A program made the position numbers and the translations under genes. From Hermetia illucens (lineage: Eukaryota; Arthropoda; Insecta; Diptera; Stratiomyidae), in NCBI RefSeq assembly GCF_905115235.1, contig NC_051849.1:205288595-205352594 (forward strand): a stretch of 64,000 nucleotides of DNA. Reading direction: 5' to 3'. Each line of letters opens with the position of its first letter. Within the stretch, counting starts at the first letter, position 1. This document shows, one piece after another, positions 1 through 9,539 of this stretch. Under the pieces are notes generated by a model. It made no database searches. It worked only from the letters and a program-made list of their open reading frames with translations, and was not told where the DNA came from.

Positions 1-254
1 GCACTTTTTTGTTTGCTAAGAGGTCGAAGACATTACGGTTAGTTGCCACCTGGGTTGCCTATGACACTGTTGGCCCGGCAGATGTCGGCTCTTCTTTGAG
101 ATATCTTTCCTCCTGCGACCAATGACAGCTCATTTTAATGGTTTTGATTGCTTGGCGCACTTAGCACTTGTGCATAATAAACTCGGACAGCTCAACTACT
201 TTTGGTCCAAGCAACACAATAAGCAATTCCACCATTTCAGGACCCTGTTGTCCC

Positions 255-345
255 TGAGCGAGGGAGCCGGTTTGCTCACTCCAAAAAGCCGCCGATACTG
301 GAGTTCTAAGTCCCTGCATGGTAACTTTATTCCTCCTCACTTTTT
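255..345 (-). mobile_element. R1-like LINE ORF1 start, short fragment
   Basis: On the minus strand this piece matches the start of the R1-like LINE at about 25090-25175, sharing the signature of a GCTCACTCC block followed by a proline/valine-rich coding start and a GTAACTTTATTC block. Related sequence occurs on the plus strand at 16540-16640, 32500-32640 and 44370-44490. It is only a scrap of ORF1; no endonuclease or RT is attached. Confidence 0.4.
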
Positions 346-589
346 TAGTTTAATTTTTCTGGATGTTGTTCAACGCACCAGAAATTAAGCGACACTTGTC
401 CAAGTATGAACTGCAAAAAAGGACATCAACACGGATCTACAAATCAATAGGTATGCCCCTCCCATTTGATGGGAGATCTGCCAACTCCTCACAGGTCTAT
501 ATGTCGGTTTGCCAATTTTTCCCGAAACAGTTCCATCTATTAACACACATTTCGGTGAACAGCTTCAAACTGTAAACACCTAAAAATTT

Positions 590-900
590 AGTGGGTAATG
601 TTCTTCCATATTGAGTTTTAGAGGGGGATGTCCCCCATACATGAAAAAGGGGGGTGTAACTTTTTCTCACCTAATATAGCGATGTGTAGTATCAAATGAA
701 AGGCCTCGATTAGTGCTTTCCGAAAATAGTATTAGTTCTGACATCAGTTTTAAGTGCGGGAGTTCAGGGCAAGAAATTGTTCATTTCTTTCACGGATTCA
801 GTCTTAAAAGCAAGTCAACCTAAAAATCTGAAGAATATCATGGAGGGAGGGATGTCAAGGACGTACTCCTCCCGCAACTTGGAGAACCAGTTCGTTAACC
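590..900 (-). repeat. Dispersed non-coding repeat
   Basis: The block contains TATCAAATGAAAGG with a G-rich TGTCCCCCATACATG arm and a GTGTAACTTTTTCTC stretch. The inverse form (CCTTTCATTTGATAC followed by CACATAGCCATATTCTGTG and a pyrimidine-rich arm) is found at 16440-16510, 32135-32320 and 43995-44180. I see no coding potential, no clear terminal inverted repeat and no target-site duplication, so its class is open. Confidence 0.5.
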
Positions 901-949
901 AATAAGTGAGATTAGGTTATATTTAGTATTCTTATGTTTTTTTACGCTA

Positions 950-1790
950 AGCGTCCACCTACACTTTATTCATCACTATTACTGATCTCTGGAAATTTCC
1001 CAGACGCAGCTTTAAAGACACCTCTCTATCTGGGCTTGGGACCAGCATGGTGCGTACACAGCGTAGTAAAGTTGGCCATGCCCCTTCTTAAGTGAAATCG
1101 AATCCAACCTTTGCTTTATTGTTAATCATGTCAAGTAACTTTACATCCCCTTTAAACAGCCATCAAAGATCCCTCCCCTAAAATAGCACCAATTTAAAAT
1201 TTGGTCCTTTTAAAATAATTTGAAATATGAATCCGCAAGTAACGCTCTTTATAAGTAGAAACTTAGATGTCCTGTCAAAAATAAGAGTGAATTATTGGAT
1301 GTGATTATTGAATTCTCAGTACCTTGTTCCGCTAGATTTGTACCCAAGTTGTTCGATTATCCATCTTCTGTGCAACGCTACATTTGTGTAAAACGAGACC
1401 TTATATTTGGGTCTGATTACACTGCCAGAGTCGACCCCATATTGATACTTCTGCCACGGATAACGATCTATGAGAGGCCCTCCCGAGTCACCCTAAAATC
1501 CGTCGAGGAGAGAAATATAGAAAGTACGAATCGCTTGAATATCTTTACTTACGAAAAGTGTCATCCTTTTACGGCTGTAAATACAGTAAACCGCGCCTTT
1601 CTGGAAATCACACTTACTTGAATTTATAATAAATTTCCCATAACGAAGTTTTCTGTCAGATTTGTGGTATCCATCAGGCCCTTCTACCTAGAAGATTTGT
1701 ATTTAGGGAAACATTGAATGTATCTAATATTTAACTCGACAATCTTCAAGTATTGGATGTACGTTATGACTTGATATTGATTGCTTGCTA
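950..1790 (+). repeat. Dispersed repeat P, copy a (oldest-looking)
   Basis: This is one of four copies of a roughly 0.8-1.2 kb repeat (others at 15290-16500, 30950-32150 and 42790-44010). Landmarks are TTGGGACCAGCATGGTG near the start, TATGAGAGGCCC in the middle and GTTATGACTTGATAT near the end. It is clearly more diverged than the other copies. A 108-residue reading frame at 1295-1621 falls inside it and partly keeps its frame in two other copies, but it matches no protein family I know. In the other copies the repeat abuts the 5' end of a Gypsy gag, so it may be the leader or terminal repeat of that element. Confidence 0.6.
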
Positions 1791-2840
1791 TTTGAAGGAA
1801 TCTTAGCTAGTCTCCCCAGGGACTACGATCCGGAAAATTATCGGGGGATCGAGCTCCAAGTCAAGCGCCGGCCCACCATCGCCAACATCTCGTCAGCATC
1901 CGCAGCAGCCTTAGCAGCCACAGGCGCGCCAAATGCCAGAACCTTATTAGATATCGTCGCCTGTCGCCCCTACCTAACAAACGCTGCAGCAACCAACGAC
2001 CACTAATCAACAATAGGCAACACGCTTACGTTACTCAGAAAATCGCTAGATCCTCAAGGAGCAGGACATCTCCATTGTCTCATCCATTAAGCCCTTGGTC
2101 ACAGCGAAGGCAATGCAAAAGGACCGTAGAATGAACGTGTGGTTTATTCTATTTTAAGGCTCCTTGCAGATTGACGATCTCACCCCTAGAAAGACGGCAA
2201 ACTGCACTTTGACCCGCTTTGAGCCGATCATGAATAAAAAAATTCTACAAAACAAAATCTGCCAACGGGTCCACCAAGCAATGCCCAACTGTAACTTTAG
2301 GTATCGCTTCGTCAAATGTGAAGATAGGCATGGTCCTTGGTGAATGCTCGAAGATGCCAGATGAAAGTCCAAATGCGTGATCTGTAGGTCAAAAGACCAA
2401 TTCACCAACTGTCACAAGTGCCCTAACCTTGCCCAAGTTATAACCAGGAGAAAACCAATCGTTCCATCCCGGATCAACTCTACTCAACCCAACAAACTGC
2501 GAGTGATTTCAGCGTCCTTCTTCAATTTGCAATCTGTGCCCTCCGCCTATGTACTCCTATACGACAATCAAACCACACAAGCACCTCCAACATTGCCCAA
2601 CCAAAACATCCCGGATTTGCGTCAGTTGAGGTTTGCTACGATGATCATGTTATGGACGTCCGACAATGGATGTTAGGATCATTGAATTAAACAAAACCTC
2701 TTTAGTCAGTTGGTCTGGTAGACTCGGGTTCAAATTGTTCCTCGGACAAAACAGCCCCCAAAAGGTGCTCCTTTGTCAAACCAGACTGCACAATCGTCAT
2801 AGGTCCGCCAAAACTTCAACCTATTCCGAACTCACAGACA
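1791..2840. other. Unassigned stretch
   Basis: Several short open frames exist on both strands (for example plus-strand frames at 1785-2006 and 2377-2676), but none shows a recognisable domain, good start context or copies elsewhere in the window. The stretch lies between repeat P and an RTE endonuclease fragment and probably holds worn transposon sequence. Confidence 0.4.
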
Positions 2841-3260
2841 CTATTCATCCAAGGTGGACCCTGATAACACGTTGTTTGAACGGATGATGGGGACGCATGG
2901 CCTTCGTGAGTGTACGGATAATGGTGATAGGCATCTCGTCATTGGTAACATATTGTTCGAGCACAGAGTTCGAGTTCCAACTAACCGACACCGTAGGGGT
3001 AAGCAGATTGACCAATTTGTGATCAGCAATAGATTGAAGAGTTACCTTCTGAAAGGGCTTAACAAGAGAGATGCTGATATCTTCCCTGAAAGGATTCGCC
3101 ATTTGATAGTCGCTTGCGTGTTGTGCGTCCACCACTTAGCACAGGGTTGGCGGTCCCCCAGGATATACATCGACCGCTTTTATGTTCTAACTGTCGCTCG
3201 ACAATGGGAGAGCTGCTTTGAAATTCGGACGACAGATACCCTGAATAACCTTCCAGAGAA
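2840..3260 (+). mobile_element. RTE-clade LINE, endonuclease domain fragment
   Basis: The frame at 2854-3294 has the layout of the apurinic endonuclease of RTE/BovB-type LINEs. In order it shows DNTLFERMMGTHGL, the degenerate LVIGNILFEHR block, KQIDQFVISNR (the DQ/DH-type catalytic strand region) and NKRDADIF followed by HLIVACV, which stands where SDHHLVIA is usual. Upstream coding sequence and the whole RT are missing. It is a 5'- and 3'-truncated relic joined directly to a Gypsy fossil at about 3300. Confidence 0.7.
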
Positions 3261-3299
3261 TATAGATAAGAATTGGGGTCTTTGGGGGTACTAGTTAAT

Positions 3300-6200
3300 G
3301 CTGCTGATAAGATCCATGAGGTGCATGCGCACCTCGTGGCCAGCGAAGTATCAAGTTAGCTTCAGCAGACGGTGGCTACCATCGCGGCGAAGGTGGGAGC
3401 TTTGCACCCGGGAGGACATGATGTCAGCTATGCGTTCGCGGTGTGCCAACCGAAATGGGCAATCGAGTAGCCGTATGTCGCGGACCTCGTCTTACAGTTT
3501 GCTGATACCACCTTTGCTGACAAGGCAAAGAAGGGTACCAGTCCGTACACGACCGCAGCAACAGAAAACTACACTCGTTGGGAAACTCGGCTTCTACCCA
3601 GAACGTAGCTCTACGCTGCCTAACCATCAAAGATCATTTGATCAAGCGCCATTACCAGGTGGACAAAAGCGTGAACGTCTCAGTTCTCCCGGTATCGCGG
3701 AATCACAAGTTGATCCCGAAACAACTCAAACTAGCGGCGGCAAATTCCTCAACCATAGACACTTACGGCTGCAGGCAAGTGGACGTAAGTCTAGGACTAC
3801 AACGAACGTTTTCATGGCGTTTGGCTATAGCGCAAATCGGTGGTCCCATAATAGGTGCAGACTTCCTAGGCCACTATGAATTACTGGTCGATCTGTTGAA
3901 GAATTCTCTTATAGATTCCACAACCTCGCTTAGGTCTTCAAGAAAACTTGGCACCTGCTCAACTCTCAGTTTTTCGATCATTTTCGAAAAAGTAGCTGAC
4001 CCTCGCATTCGCTCCTTCAAAGATACAGCAACATAACAACTTAAAGTAATCTCTCGCAGGCAGTTCAGCATGATGGACAGCATCACTGGCTCCCATATCT
4101 TCTCGAAGGTGTGTCCATTACCATCCCAGAAGGCTGCTGTTGCTGAGAAAGAATTTGACATACTTTTAAAGCAAGGTATTTGCAGACCATCAAATAGCTT
4201 TTGGTCTTGGAGGTGACAGGAGACCATGTGGTGATTACAGACGTCTGAAGGCTGATACCATTCCAGAACGCTATCCCATACCAGGCATCCAAGGTTTTGC
4301 GCACAACCTCGCTAACTGCGGTGTTTTCACGACTTTGGACGTACCACCAAATCCCTCTAGCTCAAGAAGACATTCTGAAAACGGATTCTTCGAGTTTACA
4401 TGGATGCTTTTTGGTGTGTACAATGCGGTGAAGACTTTTCATAGGTTCATCCACTCTATCCTGCGAAACCGTAACTTCTGCTTCGTGTACTTGGATGATG
4501 TTTCGGTCGCCTCTTCCTCTGAGTCTGAGCACTTGGAAGATCTGGAGTGCATTTTTCAACGTCTGCTTGAAGTCGGTCTTGTACTTTACATTGAAAAATG
4601 CAAATTCCTTCAGCAGCAGACGAACTTTTCAGCCCACACGATTTCCCTTGAGGGAGTCCCCCCGGAACCAGAGAGGGTTCAAGCCATGATAGACTTCCCA
4701 CAGAATAAAACAGGCAAGGATCTGCAAAGGTTTTTGGGCATGTTAGACTTCTATCGCCGTTTCTTTTACAAAGCCGCATAGCATCAAGCGATCCTCAACG
4801 CCTGTTTGTTTGGGCCCAAGACCAAAGACTCGCGTGATTACGTGATTTACAGAGACCGTCAAGGCATTTGAGCTAGCCAAACGACAGCTGGCAGACGTTA
4901 CACTCCTTGCATTCCCTGAACCAGATGCACCCCTAGCCGCATTCGTCGATTTCTCAGACATTGCAGTAGGTGCTGCCCTTCACCAAAAGGTGAACCAAAT
5001 CTGGCAGCTATTGAGCTTCTTTTCCAAGCAATTGAATGGAACTCAACGGAACTACAGCACGTACGAGCGTGAGCTATTAGCCGCGTACATGACAATCAAA
5101 TTCACAGTGTCCACGGACTACAAGCCTCTTACCATCGCTTTTGAGTAGAAGCCCGACAAAACGTCCCATCGCCAATTTTGGCACCTCAATTTCAAAAGTC
5201 AGTTTGCTTCGGACATCCAGCACATGTGTGGCTAGAACAATGTAGTTACAGATGCTTTTTCACGCATTTCAGAAGTCAAAATCCTTGCCACGGTCGATTT
5301 TGTAGCAATTGCCGGAGTACAGTAGGATGTCGCAGGGCTTCAGAGCTTCAGGGACAACCCCAAATACAAATTTCGGGAGTTTGTCCTATTCAGCTCAACC
5401 TACTATGCGAGACATCTGAAAACAGACCTAGGCCATATATTCCGGCCACTTACCGCAAGGAAGTATTCCATGCAGTATACGATAAAGGAAGGCATTCAAT
5501 AAAGGAATCGGCTGGTCACTAGCAAATATTTCTGGCCCTCAATGAACAAGGATGTTAACTCCTGGGCCAAACAGTGCATCGCGTGCCAGAATTGCAAAGT
5601 CACCAAACACCTACAGAAAGAAGTAGGCATATTCCTTCGGTTTACCAACCATTTTCACACGATTCACATCGACATTATTGGCCCTTTGCGAGACTCATAT
5701 GGCTTCATCGGTATCGCCTCGCAATCATCGATAGATTCACGCGGTGGCCTGAAGCAACAGATCTGGCCGACATTTCCACAAAATCGTTTGCCGAAGCACT
5801 TTGTCAGGAATGGATCCCACGCTTGGGAGTCCCAGCCAAAGTTTGAGTCTTCCCTGTTCTCAGAGTTAGGCAAACTCCCTAGCTTCAAACACTTGCAATG
5901 CAATGGGATACTGGAACGCTGGCATAGGACTCTGAGGGTCGCTATAATGGCAGATGACACTTCGTGGTCGTAAGTCCTGCCTTTCGCTCTACTTGACTTG
6001 TGTGAAGAGTTTACCGTGTGCTGAGCTGGTATACGTATAGAACTTGAGACTCCTTAGCGACCCTCTGCTTCATACTAAGTCAGCCCTTTCCACCATTAGG
6101 TTTTGTACTTGCTCTGGGATGCCGTGGCCAAGCTAAAATTACGCCCGCAATCCCGTCATTCTTCGACGAAGGCTAATATCCCAGGGACCCGGACATCTGC

Positions 6201-6400
6201 ACACACATCTTGGTTCGCGAGGATGCTTCCCGAAACGTCCTGCAACCACTATATGAGGGCCTATATAAAGTCTTAAACAGAGGGAAGCTCTCCTTTAGGA
6301 TACACATCGATGGCAGGCCCAAGAACGTCTCCGTGGACAGACTGAATAGGGTGCACGGCGTATGAGATTCGATGTGCTCCCCTAGAATTGGCAGGCCATG
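3300..6400 (+). mobile_element. Gypsy (Ty3) LTR-retrotransposon fossil, gag end to integrase
   Basis: Coding traces follow the Gypsy order: a nucleocapsid-like part, an aspartic-protease region (about 3640-3900, with IIGADFLGHY), reverse transcriptase (4335-4780, with CFVYLDDV and LGMLDFYRRFF), RNase H (about 4800-5270) and integrase (5540-5975, with the conserved ILERWHR motif), ending in a PKNVSVDRLNRV-like pol tail at about 6310-6350. The element is broken by many changes and I cannot define its LTRs, so it is an old insertion. Related minus-strand fossils lie at 12535-13000, 29170-30950 and 41540-42790. Confidence 0.85.
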
Positions 6401-7535
6401 AGTCTGGATTTGTCGCTAAAACCCAATATCAGCTGAGATTCGGGTAGAGTGGAGGCGCTGAAGTGTATGAACGGCTTATCGGAGGTTCACCTGAGCTCCA
6501 TACCAAAATAAGCGCAGTAAAACTCACCACGACTGAGCCACCCGAAACACACCTGCCTGAGCAACTCGCTTGGCTATGTATAAGTCGCACAATGAGGAAG
6601 GGCGATAATTGCATTATTGCCTACGCTATGGATCCCCTCTCCGATGATGATCAATGGATAGACTACCCCCAGAACATTTGTCACAGGACAGCAGAGAAGG
6701 AATGCAGGTGTCTGAAATCGTCGTAAAAGGAGTTGATGCACATTTAAGCGGACCGTGTGCGGTGATGTTTATGCGCTACATCCCATTATAGTGATGGCTA
6801 CCATTTAACTTTCCACCCCACAATATACCGAAGCTCATAAATTTGACATTTGAGTAACACGTGTACTTTTATGGGATGGATTGACACAGGGCTCTCTTGT
6901 TGGCGGTTGGAAACAGAGGAAAGTGCACGGTGCCGGCCTCGTGCCAGGTCGCCAGATGTGCCGGCGGTAGTTCAGTGCATCGGCGGAGGCGTTTACACTG
7001 CCGGTGATGCAGTCAGGTCTCCGCGGTGCCGACACATTACTACGCCCTCAGATGCAACCGCGCAGGTTCAGCGGAGGAAACTGGGCCGTGATCCGGCCAA
7101 TGTTGGTAGAGGTGAACCTAACGCTTCGCGGATGCTTTTTTGGAGTATCCTACAGTTCAGCAAAAGCTTTCAGTCTACACAAGGAAGACTTATTTCGACC
7201 GCCCCACACGCAGAGCTAGTGCTCTCTTTGCTCCAGGACTTTAAAGAAGCCCTTATATGATGGGTGCACCCTAATGAAGACTTGCGAGTATGTCTCGAGG
7301 TCTCTGGGGATGTTGACCTCCAGCGTCATGTGTTGGGAAGGTTAAATCGTCGGCAGTCTCGCAACCGTTTCCCTAAGCAGAGGCAGCATGCTGGGATAGC
7401 TTGACCCTACTTTGATATCCAGCAGAGGGTCGGCAGGGTGCCGTAGATTCTCCCCTTGCATCATCTCCGCGGCGCTGGCCGCCAACTCCACTCGATGAGC
7501 TGTGCGAAGGCTGAAGAAGACGAAACGGAAGAATA
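6400..7535. other. Unassigned stretch after the Gypsy fossil
   Basis: This may be the 3' region of the Gypsy element. A 136-residue frame on the plus strand (6850-7260) is rich in Arg, Cys and Pro and has no recognisable domain; antiparallel frames overlap it. No LTR pair could be matched by eye. Confidence 0.35.
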
Positions 7536-7539
7536 GAGA

Positions 7540-7635
7540 CCACAACGGATAGTCACAAGCCATTAAGGCAGCCAATCCGGTGCCAACGTTCCAGCATCCC
7601 ATTGGGCTTTAGATGGTATGCTGTGGCAAGGGTTT
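7540..7635 (-). mobile_element. Gypsy integrase scrap inside protease gene 1
   Basis: On the minus strand this short piece encodes an NGMLERWHR motif like the one in the integrase of the Gypsy fossil at about 5900. It begins where the similarity of gene 1 intron 3 to the same intron of genes 2-4 ends, so it marks the break that removed exon 4 of gene 1. It is an old, incomplete fossil. Confidence 0.6.
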
Positions 7636-7736
7636 TCAAGGTTCGATAATGCTAAATTCAAAAGAAATCCTTTCTTATGATGAGTGCAACAATCAATCCA
7701 ACAAGTTCTATACATTCACCCAATATTTTTCCATAC

Positions 7737-7841
7737 ATTTCGACCAAATCCAATGGCAACGCATGAGGATCGATTCGGCAAAGTTTTTTTTGCTATCGAA
7801 ATAGTGGCTACATTTGCCGATAGGATAAAAGCCTCCGCCAC
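7737..7841 (-). CDS. Serine protease gene 1, exon 3
   Basis: This exon of 35 codons follows a TATTTTCAG acceptor and ends at an AAT|GTATGG donor. It reads in phase 0 from exon 2 with no stop and encodes VAEAFILSANVATISIA followed by SSCVAIGFGRN. In S1 proteases this is the segment after the catalytic Asp leading to the conserved C-x-x-GWG; here Trp is replaced by Phe (GFGR), as in all four paralogues. The intron beyond it keeps homology to the other copies only to about 7635, where a Gypsy scrap starts, so no exon 4 is visible. The gene is probably a truncated paralogue. The assignment rests on exact exon length (105 nt in all four copies), splice sites and frame. Confidence 0.75.
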
Positions 7842-8840
7842 CTGAAAATATAAACATTTGTTCAATAAAATAGTAAATAGTAATTTATGATACAATATTT
7901 CACAAACTTGTCAACCCCTACATACCCCCCCCCACCCCTTTACTGAAATGACAACTAGCTGGGAAACTCCCCCCATTCCACGTGACTCATAGCATTATCT
8001 TTATCAGATAAAACTCCGTCGTCGCAGAAGCCAGGGCCGATTGGAGAACGAGGAGAGACGGATAACTCTAATCTGAATGCGATCAGGTCCCCGGAGGGTC
8101 TCAGGTGCGAAAATGAAGGAAAGATTTAAGGTCCGGTATAGATAACCGGGATGTCGTCTGACATGATACGTGGTTTGGACTCCCGTTAGGATAGCATGGC
8201 CACAAGAGCGCTGATTATGACAGGTCACTGTCACCCCTTGGGTTTGATCCTGGTCCAAACACGACGCATCCCATCAAGGAAGATGGAAGGGAGGCAGAAT
8301 TGAGCTCTGACGGCAGCCCAAAGACTACCCGCGTCGAAAACGACGCCAATATAGACCGCGACTCTTTCGAAAAAGAAAGCAAGTTCTTCACTCTTCGGAG
8401 ACAAGTCCAGGAGTTCACCATAGTCCCGAAGAGAATGACTTATCGCTACGGTCGCTGCCCTTTTCGGCATTTTCAACATGCCCTCGATTAACTCTACACG
8501 AATCTGGATGAGTGCCCGAGTCACCCACTTACGAGAAGTGGGAAAATCAACCCCTCCCATCCATACTTCAAAAGCTAGAAGTTCACCAATTCAACGTCTA
8601 GACACTACGAAGGCCAGGAACGTAACTTCACCTAGTGGAGCTGTTTCGCATATCAGCGGAGGCGATGAGACCCCAGGTGATGGCATCAACAACACCACGT
8701 CGTTCTGCGGTCAACAGCTGCAGTACTTGCTGAACCACCCTTCTTCACCATCCGGGTGAAATCTGCGCTGAGGTTCGGGACCAATTCTGAAGACTCCACC
8801 CCTAAAGAAACGGAACCGAAACTTAGCTAACAAATCTCAC
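7842..8840 (-). other. Gene 1 intron 2 with LINE insertion
   Basis: The intron begins at a good donor (AAG|GTGAGA at 8841/8840) and ends at 7842. Its exon 3 side carries the AT-rich stretch and C-tract (about 7920-7935) also seen in introns 2 of genes 2-4. The rest, about 8190-8790, is a 5' piece of a Jockey/CR1-like LINE ORF1 on the plus strand. The RTE element found in this intron in genes 2, 3 and 4 is absent. Confidence 0.6.
8190..8790 (+). mobile_element. Jockey/CR1-like LINE, ORF1 5' fragment (copy 1)
   Basis: The piece is nearly the same as the start of the longer LINE at 9540-12535. Both carry a GGTCA-TGTCACCC start, a GAACGCGACTC/GACCGCGACTC block and an ORF1 part rich in Ser, Lys and Arg. 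Here only the ORF1 N-terminal part is present, inserted in gene 1 intron 2. It carries stops in every frame and is inactive. Confidence 0.65.
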
Positions 8841-9293
8841 CTTAATTATCCCAACATCAAATTCTCTATTCGTTTTTCCTTGTCCATCAAATGCTTTAGG
8901 ATGGTTGGTAACTGATATGATCCTGCGCAACTGTCTACTGGGTGGTGGCCTTTCATAACTGGGTCTAAGTGGATCAATCTCTCCGGCAAGTACTACTTTG
9001 CCCCATAAATCATGGGGTTTTCTGAAACAATGAGCTGTTGTCAAAACATTTACTGAGGTAATCAAACTGCCACTGCAAAAGGGTATCCCATTGCCATAAA
9101 TTGTAATTAGCGCAACCTTCATGGAAGTAAAATGAAAGGTTTAGTAAGTAAATGGTGTCAGTATCAAATTATATCCAACCGCAAATGGGAACTCTCCGAA
9201 CTTGGCCTCCGTCCCATTCACTATACGAAAGCCATAAAGTTGGGATATAAAACTGATTGATATCAGGATGGCTAATAAAAACAAATTTTTCAT
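8841..9293 (-). CDS. Serine protease (S1, trypsin/chymotrypsin-like) gene 1, exons 1-2
   Basis: Exon 1 (9180-9293, 38 codons) starts at an ATG in good context (TTTAAAATGA). It encodes a signal peptide, MKNLFLLAILISISFISQLYG, the activation site R|IVNGTEAKFG and EFPFA. A 63-nt intron (9117-9179, TACTAAAC-like branch site, AAG acceptor) leads to exon 2 (8841-9116, 92 codons). Exon 2 encodes IPFCSGSLITSVNVLTTAHC, where AHC holds the catalytic His, and REFDVGIIK with the catalytic Asp. The Cys pair around the His is kept. The product should be a secreted endopeptidase precursor. No catalytic Ser exon is found. This is the most diverged of the four minus-strand copies; I see no frame break in these exons. 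Confidence 0.85.
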
Positions 9294-9539
9294 TTTAAAT
9301 AAATCCACAATATAAATTAATTACAATAAATTAAATTTTTAAAATAAAACAAACTTTTACAAGGTCTCCAATTTGGAACAAATGTCAACCCGCTGTTTGT
9401 CATACATTCACAAGTCATGGCCTTCCAGGTTTCCAGGGTTAGGTCAATCAAGTTTTTCTTAAAACTTGCCAAAATTAATCCCAGCGATAATTTGATTTTA
9501 AGTTTCATCTTCTTTCGATATCCGTAAAGCCTGAGCAAG

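Noticed and set aside
1295-1621. 108-residue frame in repeat P, with related frames at 31315-31521 and 43158-43436
   Set aside because: The frame is broken in copy b, the copies differ mainly by neutral-looking changes, and there is no domain or signal. Treated as non-coding repeat.
1785-2006. 73-residue frame with SLPRDY, resembling a Copia gag phrase
   Set aside because: The match is too short and no neighbouring Copia domains are present.
6850-7260. 136-residue plus-strand frame
   Set aside because: No known domain, no copy in the window, and long frames on the opposite strand overlap it. Composition alone does not make it a gene.
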